A DNA stretch of 64,000 nt from Novakomyces olei (GCA_016906335.1 JADEYG010000009.1:62001-126000), one strand, 5' to 3'. Shown: positions 10,098-21,098, numbered from the stretch's first letter. Numbers and translations: made by a program. Notes: generated by a model from the sequence alone, not told the origin.

Positions 10098-10168
10098 CGC
10101 CTCAACTGGTATCCCACGTATCGAGCACGTATATATCTAAACTACTCGCGGGCCCATAGTCAAGCGTA

Positions 10169-10903
10169 ATGTCTGTAGAAACAGTCGCCAAATGCGCTCT
10201 AGCATGCAATATCAAAGCCTCATTAGACAGCGAACAGTCGGTGGAGATATCGGACGAGCCTCCTCCCGGCTTAATTGAAGCCCAGCGTTTAGCAGTGCGT
10301 GTAGCAGAGCAAATCGTTCATCAAGTCCAGCCCGGTCAAACAGAAAAGGAAACGGTTCGTCAGGCAGACGATTTAATTCGTGAGCTGGGTGGTGCTGGAG
10401 TATGGACTCCCACCGTCGTTGGGTTTGGCATTGGAACACTCAGCTGTTTTCCAACTGACGTGCCGTCGGACCGCCCATTATGGAACATCGATCTGGGTCA
10501 CGTGGACGTCCATCCCATTACAAAAGCGGGATGGTGGGGAGATTGTACGCGGACACTTTACGTGGGCGGTAATCGGCCGCAGGGGAACGCGCTGGCTACT
10601 TTACAACGTATCCACAAACACGTTCTTGCATCGGCAACACCGGGAATGCGGGCTTGTGACCTTTTTGGGGTATTTGCTAAAGAGCTGGCAAAAACGGAAT
10701 ACGTTTTGCTCGACAGGCTACAAAATATCGGGCATTCATTAACTCAGAATTCATCATATGATTATGGCTACCTTGATGCCTATAATGAAACAGTTCTTGA
10801 AGGAGCATGGGCAATTGAGCCTTTCATTGGTAATCATTTGTACGGCGTAAAACTAGAAGACGTTTTATGGTTTGGTCCATCAAAAGTTACAGTGATCGAT
10901 TGA
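10169..10903 (+). CDS. M24-family metallopeptidase (pita-bread fold)
   Basis: Intronless, 244 aa, matching the catalytic C-terminal domain of the Xaa-Pro aminopeptidase / methionine aminopeptidase superfamily without the N-terminal creatinase-like domain. All five metal-ligand positions can be placed: Asp in NIDLGHVDVH, Asp in WWGDCTRTLYVG, His in NIGHSLTQ, Glu in WAIEPFIGNH and Glu in KLEDVLWFG. It is therefore probably an active dinuclear-metal peptidase acting on small peptides in the cytosol. It has no signal peptide. The true substrate is unknown, and the family also includes non-peptidase binders. It lies between the Atg22-like gene and the Zn2Cys6/amidase pair, which suggests a nitrogen-scavenging context. 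Confidence 0.8.
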   Translation: MSVETVAKCALACNIKASLDSEQSVEISDEPPPGLIEAQRLAVRVAEQIVHQVQPGQTEKETVRQADDLIRELGGAGVWTPTVVGFGIGTLSCFPTDVPSDRPLWNIDLGHVDVHPITKAGWWGDCTRTLYVGGNRPQGNALATLQRIHKHVLASATPGMRACDLFGVFAKELAKTEYVLLDRLQNIGHSLTQNSSYDYGYLDAYNETVLEGAWAIEPFIGNHLYGVKLEDVLWFGPSKVTVID

Positions 10904-11084
10904 GATAATGAACTACATACCAAAAAAGATTTGAAAGTACCGAACAAAATCTCAGACAATTCCTATATGGCCTTTTATGAATCAGAGTTTCACAGCAAAT
11001 AGGTCACGTTGCGCTTTCCAAAGTAAAGTTCATTGAATAAACAAATTGAGTAAACAAAAGCACGCCGGAAAGCTCCAGTATATC

Positions 11085-12910
11085 TTAATTAATAAAGCTA
11101 GCAAATACATGCCTTATGAATGACTGTTCTGCCCGACGACTAAGAATTTCTCTAGGAGAAAGAGAAGCCTGGTATTTTCGAAAAACTTCGAGTTGAGGAA
11201 TAGTCCGCTTTGCGATGAATGTCCCCTTGTGAACTTGAAGCCAATCCCAAAACCTTGTAAATAATAATTGATAGTGCTCGACTTCAGGCTCTGAGCTTGC
11301 TGTTGAAAGCATTAGGCTTAGCACCGATCCAATTAAAGTCAGCGAATCCAGAGTCCCAATGTACCAAAATCCGTTCAAATGAGGCGTCTCTAAGGCTTCG
11401 AGATACTCTAACGCATTTATGATTCTCTTGTGGAGGGCAGAGCGACATAAATTTTGAATCTCTATTTTATCCTCATTCGCATTATTACACATTATCGTGA
11501 TTCGGCCAAGGGTAAGATTGGCAGCGTGGTAACATACCATTAAGCATGTTAAACCATATATTTCAGTGGAAGCGACGTTTAAACCATTCAACTTTATTCC
11601 CAAATCTTTGTTCCAGGTCGTGAGGCGAATTTGCAGAGGCTTGCAAGACTGCAAGTCAAAATTGACGGAACCGTCAGCGTTTCTAAACGGCCTCGTGGCA
11701 GAACTAAAAAGGTTAACCAAAAATTCAATTAATAAATGATAAAAATCAGATAAAAATATATAACAATATATTCTCTATTCCATTCTTACTAGAATTCTTC
11801 CAAAATCTGAGATATAATCTCGCTCAATTCCGCCAGTTTAAGAAACACCAAATTTTGCGCTCGGCTGGCAAGTGAGACATCCTCCGTTACGCCACTTTGC
11901 ACCAGATCAGATTCTTCCAAATTTCGAACGGCCCAATTAGAAGATGATATATGAGAAGGCGTTCCGTGAAACAAGGCCACCCATTTATCAGCAATATAAA
12001 TTGCCCAAGCCATTCTAATTCGCAATGACTTCTCCCATGCAGGTATAATCCAGGAAGAGCAATCTAGATGCAATCCTACAGCCTGGGCTTGCGCGACCAG
12101 CTGTGCAACCAATGTCCACGGTCGTCCCGTATCTTCCAAAGGTGATAGTAACATATTCAATAAACCTTGAATATCCGCCAATTTTGCACAAGATTTTGTA
12201 GCTGATTCTGCAATTAGCGATTTGCCGATATCCTTTAAGGGGAAGGCACTGGGCCTTTTTTCATTGCTTTCATGATCCCACCAGTCCAGAGCACAAGAAT
12301 ACATCCCGCACAGAGCCAACGGTGTGAAATAATGTCTGGTACGTTGAAACTTTTTTGCCCATATTTTCTCATCAAGAATAGGAAAACTGGGGTGAACGTA
12401 TTTGAAATATAGTTGGTTCAATTGGTCTGCATGAGGGTAAACTGCCTCTTCAATGCGTTTGAGGATATGATGTTTTGCCAACTCATCTTGTTGCGAATTT
12501 GATTGTATAAAAAAGCAAGAGTTTGGGTCGAATCGACGAACTTCTTCCCGCTCAGATAATCTCAGCTGGTCATTTTCAAATCTTATCAGATCAAAAGCGG
12601 CATTGCCAAAAGCACTACTCTGTCCATAAAAGTATGTGTCTTGCACAGAGTCCAAACTGAGGCTTTCGTTGATCCAAAACGTCTGAAATTCTTCGTCCCT
12701 GTCCCGGAAAAGGTCTCCTATCCGATCTTTTCGATCTCGCCACTTGGGTATGAGGGAATCATTTAATTCTAACGCGTCGCATTCGGTACCATGAAACGCG
12801 CACATTACACACGCCACTTCTGCTTCGCGTAAAACGCATCTGAGTTTCCGCCGTCGGCAGGCTGTGCAGGATGTCCATTTTCTAGGCATTTTAATTCGTA
12901 AGACCCCCAC
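11085..12910 (-). CDS. Zn2Cys6 binuclear-cluster transcription factor
   Basis: Fungal-specific regulator. Exons 12910-11790 and 11703-11085 are separated by an 86-nt intron and give 579 aa (or 572 if translation starts at the MPRKW methionine). The N-terminal cluster SCTACRRRKLRC...CVMCAFHGTEC has spacing C-x2-C-x6-C-x8-C-x2-C-x6-C, with the basic patch between the first and third cysteines. The middle region (HPSFPILDEKIW, LALCGMYSCALDWWD, AQAVGLHLDCSSW, RIRMAWAIYIADKW) is the fungal transcription-factor homology domain. The splice joins ILEEF to YSATRPFRNADG in frame. It is divergent from the amidase gene across 550 bp containing a CGG-N12-CCG palindrome, the type of site this class recognises. 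It may regulate the amidase. Confidence 0.9.
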
Positions 12911-13042
12911 TTCGTATCCGCTTGACCTTATCGCTCAGACAACCCACCCTTCCCATGTTCGCGCTTGTCAAAAGATGGAAAACCCTGTCTGTTTCTCGTA
13001 AGGATGCTCATTGTTTTATATTTGGAATTTTTGTCATAAGCT

Positions 13043-13060
13043 CGGTTTATCTGATAACCG
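13043..13060. promoter_or_regulatory. Composite palindrome: CGG-N12-CCG enclosing head-to-head GATA sites
   Basis: CGG at 13043-13045 and CCG at 13058-13060 flank TTTATCTGATAA, which itself contains two opposed GATAA cores (TTATC and GATAA). Inverted CGG triplets are the standard Zn2Cys6 dimer site. GATAA is the AreA core. Co-occupancy is inferred. Confidence 0.55.
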
Positions 13061-13273
13061 ATGGATGGGTGATTGCGTTTGATGCTGTGGTTACTTTTTG
13101 CAAATATCTGATTGAGACGTTCCAAAGCAATCATACCTTGCTATTTTGAGAATTCTGAATAAATTTATTGATGAATCACATTTGAATGTCAAGTGACACT
13201 CTCTTTCTCCACTCTGGAGCAATCAATCAGCACGTTTAAGCCTATTACAAGATGGCTTGTGTGCGATACGCGC

Positions 13274-13296
13274 GATAAACCAATTCTTGGTTTATC
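13274..13296. promoter_or_regulatory. Perfect 10-bp inverted repeat with GATAA in each arm
   Basis: Arms GATAAACCAA (13274-13283) and TTGGTTTATC (13287-13296) are exact reverse complements around a 3-nt spacer TTC. Each arm carries a GATAA. It lies about 165 bp before the amidase ATG. Confidence 0.6.
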
Positions 13297-13460
13297 TTGC
13301 CTATTTCGGGTTCCTGCCTCCGTCGGCGATTAGATCCCACGGATAGAATCCAAGCAATCTACCCACAAAGTAGGAGATAGCCCACACACCACGCAAATTA
13401 AATTGACGGCTACATTGGCGGCAACTTTAAGGGAGAACACAAAAGTCGCTTTCAATCTGC

Positions 13461-15563
13461 ATGGAGCCGTGGAGCAGTCGGGCTCAGCGAGCACAAAAGC
13501 AATGCATTGAATCAATTGATCCTCAGTTTTTATTAAAGAACATTTCTAGCAAGGACAAAGAAAATGCATTTGAATGCATGTCTCGTCGAGCAAACGAGAC
13601 AATGACGGAACAAGAACAGAACATGACGCTCCTTGACGTGTTTGATTTAACAAATAAGCTTGCAAGCGGGCAAATTACCTCAGAGGCGGTTGTAACGGCG
13701 TTTGCGAAACGAGCAGCCATTGCGCATCAGCTGACGAATTGTCTTACTCAGTTTTTTTACAACGACGGAGCATTGGAGCGAGCACGCCAGCTTGATAAGC
13801 ATTTACGAGAACACAAAAGTGTGGTTGGCCCATTGCACGGGCTTCCAATCAGTGTAAAGGACTGTTTTCATATTGAAGGGACGGAAACCTCTGCCGGATT
13901 TGTTACTTGGTTGGGGACAAAGTCGGTGGAGACTGCTGAACTTGTAAATATTCTTCGCAATGCTGGCGCAATTGTGCTCTGCAAGACTAACAATCCTCAG
14001 TAAGATCAGACCAAACATTCAAAGGAGTGATCTAAAAAATATTAAAACATGATCGAATTGCGCTTTAAAGAACAACTCAATTCGAAATCCATACTATTCC
14101 TTTTAAATATTTAATCTAATAGAAAGATCGCTTTTTTCAATCGAATGCGACAGCAATGCTCATGGACGGACTGTGAATCCTTATAATTTTCGGCTTAGTT
14201 CTGGAGGCTCGTCTGGAGGAGAAGGTGCTTTGATCAGTATGCACGGATCTCCTCTAGGTATTGGAGGGGTAATGAATTGCAAAAGTTCATCAAGCTTATG
14301 AATCGTTGCTTTTATTATTTTGGTTTAAAAATATCATTCTAATTATTAGGACAGCGGTGGATCGATCAGAAACCCAGCGGCGTCATGTGGGATTTATGGA
14401 TTTAAACCAACTTCTGGAAGAATTCCTCTTAAAGGCGCACGTGGCCCAATGGAAGGAAATGAAGCTCACACGGTATCGTCTGGACCAATGGCGTCTAGTC
14501 TCGCTTCCATCGAGATTTTTATGCGTACAGTTCTCGCAGCAAAACCATGGACAACAGATCCAGCATTAGTCGAAATACCCTGGCGGCAATTGCCTGTCGA
14601 TTTACCCGTTATTAAAGTAGGATTGATGGCTCACGACGGCTGTGTCCTGCCTATGCCGCCTATTGGGCGGGCCCTAGACCATTTGGCTTCAAAACTAAGG
14701 CAAAGTGCGCGCTTCGAAGTTGTGGAGTTTGAGACTTTTATGCAGTCTAAAATTAATCTTTTGATTGTGAGATGACTCTTAGTTTATTTATTTATTTATT
14801 TCAACATCTGATTATAAGTTTTAATGAAAATGATTTTCTTTGAATTCTTTTTTCAGTATGAACCTGTCTTTGCTAACAATAAATTAGCGGCGTCTGTTTA
14901 TGCCGGACGGAGGGAAAGACGTTCTCGACCACATTCTCGAATCTGGAGAGCCTATTGTTCCCTTGATTCAGTGGGCCCTAAAATCTCCTAATGCCAAACA
15001 GCTTTCTATGCATGAACTTTGGGATTGGACGCGGCAGCGACAGGAGTTTCAATTTGAATTTTTAAAGCATTGGAAAATGTTAGGCATTGATGTTCTCTTG
15101 TGTCCCTGTGCTCCTTGGCCAGCCGCCATACATGACACCTCGACCGTATGAATCAGATTTTTTATTACTTGGATATGCTTTGACTTTTAGAATTACTTTT
15201 ATTTTGATTTTATCCATATCAATGATTTCTCACTTTTTTAATGATGTAGTATTTTGGATACACGACATTATTCAATGTGCTTGACTACCCTGCAATCGCT
15301 TTCCCCACGGGACTCTTCTCGGACTCTGTCAAAGACAAAAAACCGGAAAGGGCATCGTTTTTATCCGCCGACGACAAAGAAATATATGATCGATGTGAGC
15401 TAATGGTTCTTTTTCCTTTTAGTTTGGATTAAAAAAGAATATTAACACGTCAGATGACCCGAATCTGTTTCACGGTTCACCAATCAGCCTTCAACTGGCG
15501 GCGCCTCGATGGCAGGATGAAAAGCTTTTGCATTGCTTGAAAGATATACTTGATCATTCTTAA
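13461..15563 (+). CDS. Acetamidase-type amidase (amidase signature family)
   Basis: Serine amidase of the AmdS/fatty-acid-amide-hydrolase type, releasing ammonium from small amides. Six exons: 13461-13999, 14127-14268, 14350-14766, 14888-15145, 15250-15394 and 15454-15563, giving 536 aa, normal for AmdS. The Ser-cisSer-Lys triad is visible: Lys in GLPISVKDCF, cis-Ser in RLSSGGSSGGEGAL, and nucleophile Ser in GIGGDSGGSIRNP, rebuilt across an intron. Further conserved blocks are KRAAIAHQLTNCLTQFF, SNAHGRTVNPYN, GFKPTSGRIP, RRLFMPDGGKDV and FNVLDYPAIAFPTG. The N-terminal MEPWSSRAQRAQKQCIESI fits the family's helical extension. Divergent from a Zn2Cys6 gene. The upstream GATA motifs predict AreA-dependent nitrogen catabolite control. 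Confidence 0.93.
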
Positions 15564-15871
15564 GAAAATTCAAAGTCTAAGAAAGCTTTCTCTTTAAGCA
15601 TAGACTGCAAAGGTCAGAAGGAGAATGAGTATACACTGAGCGATGTATTGATTTATTGTCGACTCAAAACACACCAAGGCAATTCCATAATATTTCATAA
15701 ATAGAATTAGCCTCCATAAACGACGTATAAAGCTTTCGACGTAATTTTGTAGTTTCATTATTAGATAAACGCCCAGTCGGTTTCAATGAATTCTTGGCTC
15801 AACTTTTGAGTAAAGCTGAAGGTATTTCTCTATTGCTAAAGATAAGCGTTTCATGATTTGACTATTTAAGC
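15564..15871. other. Convergent intergenic region
   Basis: About 310 bp between the amidase stop and the La-protein stop. AT-rich, with nothing recognisable. Confidence 0.5.
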
Positions 15872-17159
15872 TCAGTATGAAATACGATCCCAGTATTGCG
15901 TTTCTTCAGAGCCTTCAATCTGTGAAGAATGTGGAACGTTTTGAAGAATAATTGCACAATCCTCAGGCTGAGCTGTACGGATTATGGCAGTGGTATCGCC
16001 TTTAAAATAATCGACATAGGCAATATTTGGCAATTTACCACATAACTCTTCCAGCATATTTTGAATAGCAGTTTTATTGCTCAAAGGGTCAATATTTTCG
16101 ATCTGGACGAGTACACCGGGCTTAAATTCCAATTTTCGTTTTTTGCTAGTAGCAAAAGGCTGAATTTTAAGCTCGGGACTCTCCTTCCACTCTGCACCAG
16201 TCGTCACTTCAACGTCCATTTCAGTATTGGCTTCTGCCTTGAAACCATTTGTCCCCTTATTTTCTGTATGCATCAGGCGCTTTTCATAGTGTATATCCTC
16301 ACTCATGAGTTCGGCATATTCTCGTTCCCTCTCCTCCCATTCCTGACTTTATGGTCTCGTTAGCTTTTGTAGTATATAATAAACGGTCTTACATAGTGCA
16401 AACGAGCCATCCCGGTTCAGAGACAAGACTACCGCGTTTAGCAATTTCGGACATAACCACGAAAACATAGCCCAGTTTGGAGGTGGTGACTTTTTGTACG
16501 GCGCCGAGATCGACCAGTAATTTATCGGCAAGCGCTGTGCAAAGCTGGACCGGCTTTGAACACAGTGATAACGGAAACGGTTCCTGTCTGTTAAATGCCA
16601 TTCATCATTTTAGTTTTTTGAATTTCAATCTATTAATTTCAATATGATTTTCTCTCGTCATGAAATTTGTATTTTTTCTTGTTTGAAGGCACTTCGTACC
16701 ACGTAAATAGTCCTCGGACCCCAATTTGTTTCCGGCCCTTGCTCAATTACTCTCATATGGTGTTTGTCTGAAGAAAGCGCCAGTTTAACGTATCCTTTGC
16801 CTTTAGAAATCGTATGCTGATGCTCAATCGCGCCCTGAATAAGCGTTTGTGAGGCAAACCCTTCAATTTCTGACAGCAAATCGGAGCATTCTAGTAACAA
16901 GATCACCGCGACGGAAAGATGAACAACTGTAAAGTGTTAGTTTACATCATCACACTTGCAACTTGCAGTCATTATATCCATCTATATTGCGATAGTATTG
17001 TGAAATTTGGCGGTTCAATCCTGCATCAGTCTGGCGGCGGTGTGTGGAAAAAAGAAGCGTTAATGCGGCCAAAATGTATTTCTGTTTAACTGCAAGATCG
17101 GTCGCCTGTTTAGCCGCAAAACTCTGGAGCTCATCATCAGGCCGGCGACGATTGCTCAT
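15872..17159 (-). CDS. LARP7/Pof8-type La-related protein with C-terminal xRRM
   Basis: La-family RNA-binding protein. Exons 17159-16967, 16926-16700, 16583-16393 and 16346-15872 give 361 aa, close to S. pombe Pof8 (402 aa). A La-motif-like region (RQISQYYRN...VHLSVAVILLLECSDLL...YVKLALSSDKHHMRVIEQ) is followed by a divergent RRM1 (RTIYVEPFPL...LGYVFVVMSEIAKRGSL) and an acidic/basic linker. The C-terminal domain, GVLVQIENIDPLSNKT...IAYVDYFKGDTTAIIR...QIEGSEETQYWDRIS, aligns by eye with the LARP7 xRRM. The Y-x-D of RNP3 and the YW-containing helix after an EGS/SGD turn are both present. Such proteins bind and remodel telomerase RNA or 7SK RNA. Intron 1 uses a GC donor (GCAAGT) and is 40 nt long. 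The domain assignment is inference from motifs. A genuine La is less likely because the xRRM turn is LARP7-like. Confidence 0.72.
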
Positions 17160-17531
17160 GCTAGTTTTGGCTTCATTTCATTCGTTTTATTTACGATTTA
17201 TCGTTAATTTAATAATTTTATTCTTCCGTACTCTGAATTTGATCGTATCTTTTAGAGGTTTTTGTAAGACTGCGCGTACAAAATTATTCTAGTTGTACCG
17301 CGATAATAACTATTTTTAAAGTAAGCCAACCAGCTAAATTACTTAATAATTTAATTTCGAACATTTCAATTACTGAATATCTCAATTACTGAATATTACT
17401 TGTATGTTGTTATAGACTAAACTCAAAACTCCCAAAAATCAAAGCTGCAAAGGCCACATACACAAGCAACGCAGTGTTGAGGACATTTTCAAGTGCGCTC
17501 CAACATTGTAAAAGGACCTTTGATCTCAAAG
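17160..17531. other. Divergent intergenic region, LARP7-like / SUB2
   Basis: 372 bp between divergent starts. AT-rich, with a near-repeat of TCAATTACTGAATAT around 17367-17397. No coding exon was recognised. Confidence 0.5.
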
Positions 17532-19992
17532 ATGTCTGCGACTCAGAACAACGAGGATCTTATTGATTATGAGGAGGAAGAGGAGGAGCTGACTACTGGC
17601 GGTGGCGCAGCAGGCGGACAGGCTCCCGCTTCCAACGGCGCAGCAGCAGGCGCCAAAGCTGCGACGGATAACGGTGATAAAGGACAGGCCGACAAAAAGG
17701 GTTCCTATGTGGGAATCCACTCGACAGGGTTTCGTGATTTTTTGTTGAAACCTGAGCTGCTCCGTGCCGTGACAGATTGTGGTTTTGAGCATCCTTCTGA
17801 GGGTCAGTACTTTATTTAGTTTTTCCTCCGATCAACACGGAACATCCCTTTTATCATTGTATTTGTTCATCAAAACCATCATCATCATCATCATTTTCGG
17901 CATTGTCGGTGGACTCGTCGCAAAATATTTGGGCTCTTTGTGCGCCCAAGTATAGAATCGATACAAGTATTGGCTTTTGTATATGGAATTTGTCATGTTC
18001 AGCATCAGAGACAATAGCTTCTGTCTAATGCTTGGCGTGTGCAGAGTCAGCTTCATTGAACGATTGGCATCAGAGCTGGGCTTTCTTTGTGGCCCACATG
18101 CTACATGAGAAACGCATGATCACCGTTTATTTTATATTTATATCCTCTAGATTAAGTCGTTCCTGGCTTGGAAAATGATTTATTAGAATGATCTTCTTTT
18201 TTCTAGTCGTCCTTTTTTCTAATGTGTTTTTGCGTCTTTGTTGCCCCAATGCAATATCGATGTACACATAATGGTCATTAGCTCTTTTTTTTTGTGGTCT
18301 TTGGACTCTAATTTTTATTGGGCTTTAATTTCGATTGTATTTTTTATTCGATTTGCGTTCATTTTATTTTCCTTCAGCATCGCACCCAATCTGTACTGGC
18401 TTTGAATATGGTGGATTGGCAATGTCGCAATACACTGTTTAAAGGTCAATTAATATTTAATGATCACGAATAAAGTAATGGAGGAAAAACACATATAGCA
18501 CGCCCAAAATTGCCGAAGATTCCGCCAAAGATGCCGAATAATGTCTTGATGATGTTTGGTTTTGTTGATGATTAAAAATTTACGATTTCTGAAATTAGCG
18601 CTGACATTTTCGATCAACAGTGCAACAAGTATGCATCCCTCAGGCCATTTTGGCCAGCGACGTTCTCTGCCAGGTAAGTGAGCTATTTCGGACGTTTTAC
18701 CTTTGTTTCGGATTGAAGTTAGACCAACCTTTACACTATTATTTTAAAAGCTCAACAAGTTTAATTTTGTCCTGGATTTCTTTTCTCTTTATTTTCTCTA
18801 GTTTTTCGTTTGAAATTTTACCTAACACTCCAGGCCAAATCTGGTATGGGCAAAACCGCTGTGTTCGTCCTTGCAACGTTGCAGCAGATCGAGCCGGTAG
18901 ACGGCGAAGTAAGTGTGCTCGTGCTCTGCCATACTCGTGAGCTCGCTTTTCAAATCAAAAACGAGTATGCCCGTTTTACAAAATACCTACCCGATGTGAG
19001 AACTGCAGTGTTTTACGGTGGTGTTCCTATCGCCAAAGATATTGAGCTGTTGAAAGACAAATCTAAGTCTCCACACATTGTCGTTGCAACTCCAGGCCGT
19101 CTAAACCAGCTTGTGCGTGAAAATCATTTGCGTGTGAATCATGTTAAGCATTTCGTACTCGATGAATGTGATCGTATGCTGGAAGCTTTGGATATGCGTC
19201 GCGACATTCAAGATATCTTCCGTGCTACACCTCCGAGCAAACAAGTAATGATGTTTAGCGCGACCCTGAGCCAGGAAATTCGTCCAATCTGCAAAAAATT
19301 TATGCAAAACGTAAGAAATATTCAATTTAAATTATATGCTTATTTATTTTTTTATATATACGTGAATCTAACTATCTTTTAGCCGCTTGAAATCTATGTG
19401 GACGATGAAGCGAAGTTGACTCTGCACGGTCTGCAGCAGCACTACGTGAAATTGGCGGAAAACGAAAAGAATCGGAAGCTGAACGATTTACTCGATGACT
19501 TGGAGTTTAACCAAGTTGTGATATTTGTAAAATCCGTGGGCCGTGCAATCGAGCTCGATAAACTACTGAAAGCCTGCAGTTTCCCTTCGATTAGTATTCA
19601 CGGTGGTTTACAACAAGAAGAGCGGTATGTTTTATGCTCTAAACCTCCTTTTTGATCCAAAAATATTTACTAGTTTGCTGATATCTAGAATCAACCGCTA
19701 TAAATCGTTCAAAGACTTTAATGCTCGTATTTGTGTGGCAACCGACGTGCTTGGCCGTGGTATCGACATTGAGCGTGTGAACATTGTCATCAATTACGAC
19801 ATGCCCGATACAGCAGATCAATACCTGCATCGTGTAGGACGCGCTGGTCGTTTTGGAACGAAAGGTCTCGCCATCTCTTTTGTGGCTAGTCCCGCAGATC
19901 AGGAGATTATGGACAAAATTCAGGAACGTTTCGAGGTGAACGTGACTGAAATGCCTGAGCATATTGACATTGGCTCGTACATGAACGCGTAA
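17532..19992 (+). CDS. SUB2: Sub2/UAP56 DEAD-box RNA helicase (TREX, spliceosome)
   Basis: ATP-dependent RNA helicase for spliceosome assembly and mRNA export (TREX complex), nuclear. Five exons: 17532-17802, 18621-18673, 18834-19310, 19383-19624 and 19689-19992, giving 448 aa (yeast Sub2 is 446). Motifs in order: Q-motif [14 protein letters not shown] rebuilt across intron 1; motif [10 protein letters not shown] across intron 2; [19 protein letters not shown] (the family's DECD variant of DEAD); [37 protein letters not shown]; and [10 protein letters not shown]. It ends DIGSYMNA. The N-terminus [11 protein letters not shown] plus an Ala/Gly-rich stretch is as in fungal Sub2. Intron 1 is 818 nt, far longer than other introns here. 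Confidence 0.97.
17803..18620 (+). other. Long first intron of SUB2 (818 nt)
   Basis: Donor GTCAGT, acceptor ATCAACAG. It is pyrimidine-rich on the plus strand and has no conserved exon or convincing snoRNA in it. The length is exceptional against the 40-160 nt of the gene's other introns and could reflect regulated splicing of a splicing factor's own transcript. That is inference. Confidence 0.75.
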
Positions 19993-20265
19993 ACATGTTT
20001 ATTCTGCTGAATAAAAAGGGGCCGATTCGTGTTGGGCAATGCAGGTAGTGTCAGATCAAACAGTTTTGCAATTGAATCACGTATTAAGCGCCAGTATTGA
20101 TCGATATTGGTATTATTTGCGTATAGTAATAAGTGTATTTAACTGTAATGTTAGAATATCAGTCGGAATACCAATTGACGCCGTTTAGGCTGTATTGAAA
20201 CGCTTACCCGGTTTTGCTATAGAAAAGATAGTTTGAAATATAGAAATGCACGCTCTACATCATAT

Positions 20266-20316
<51 letters not shown>

Positions 20317-21098
20317 TCCTATCTAATTATACAATAACGGGTAGGGATGCCACGTTGTCTCGTTGCGTTAGTAATGTTTCAGTTTCGGCAATAAAGAGTA
20401 TGCGATTTAATGCTCGGAGGATGAACAGCCTTCAAAGTAGTCTAGTCTAGAATGCGGGAAAAGAAAAACGGGAATTATATGGAGTTTGCAAGTAATGTAA
20501 GATGTTGCGCCGAACAAAGTATAGTACAATCTTGGACTAAACTGGTATAGGTGTCGGATAATTGGTGGAGGGGAGAGACTAATTTTCGCTTTTAAGTATG
20601 TCATCATGAACTGATTGATCAGAGATTGATCAGAGAAGCATCGAGGCTATGCACAGACAAGAAACTGCGGTCTGGCAAATCGGCAATAGTAACAATAATA
20701 CGAAGCATAATCTGCAATAGTATCTGTTGTAATAACAGTTGTATAACTGAAATTTTCGTCCAAAAATTGACGGCTGGCATTACTGCTTCAGCAATACTTG
20801 TCAAGACATACAAGCCGTCCCAAAAGGGATCAAGGGAACTTGTGAAGCCAAGGTTACTTATATATGTATTTCGAACGAGAGACAGGTAAAGCATTGTAAC
20901 GCATAAAGTAAGGCCAGTAGCAGATACATTACATTTCCATAGACAAAACTGTGGAAGAAATACATCAGAAATCAAGACAAATAAGAATATACAAGACTGG
21001 GACCCGTAAATACATGCATATTTAAAAATCTTGAGAGCAGCACTTTGAGATCTCGGCTGTCTACATGAGCTTATAAATTTGGCTCGCGAGCGCGTCTT
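19993..21098. other. Intergenic region upstream of AreA
   Basis: About 1.1 kb between SUB2 and AreA, both on the plus strand. It includes the ATTT microsatellite at 20264-20317 and scattered single GATA cores. The rest probably combines the SUB2 3' end with a long AreA leader. No coding exon was recognised. Confidence 0.5.
20264..20317. repeat. ATTT tetranucleotide microsatellite
   Basis: About 13 uninterrupted ATTT units over 54 bp. Confidence 0.95.

Larger units (their letters stand above)
12911..13460. promoter_or_regulatory. Bidirectional promoter, Zn2Cys6 factor / amidase, rich in GATA motifs
   Basis: The 550-bp region between two divergent start codons. GATA cores are visible at 12928-12932 (TTATC), in the composite palindrome 13043-13060, and in both arms of the inverted repeat 13274-13296. 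No exon was recognised. The arrangement resembles a pathway-specific regulator next to its catabolic target. Confidence 0.6.

Noticed and set aside
17832-18056. 74-codon minus-strand open frame with a polymethionine run inside SUB2 intron 1
   Set aside because: The MMMMMM run comes from an ATC/GAT repeat, the frame has no recognisable similarity, and it lies within a supported intron.
18546-18605. Possible box C/D snoRNA in SUB2 intron 1 (TGATGAT and CTGA motifs)
   Set aside because: The boxes are too close together, no terminal stem is visible and the C box lacks the leading purine. AT-rich sequence gives such hits by chance.
17829-18619. Nine-base repeat CGATCAACA near both ends of SUB2 intron 1
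   Set aside because: One repeated 9-mer pair is expected by chance in a sequence of this length.
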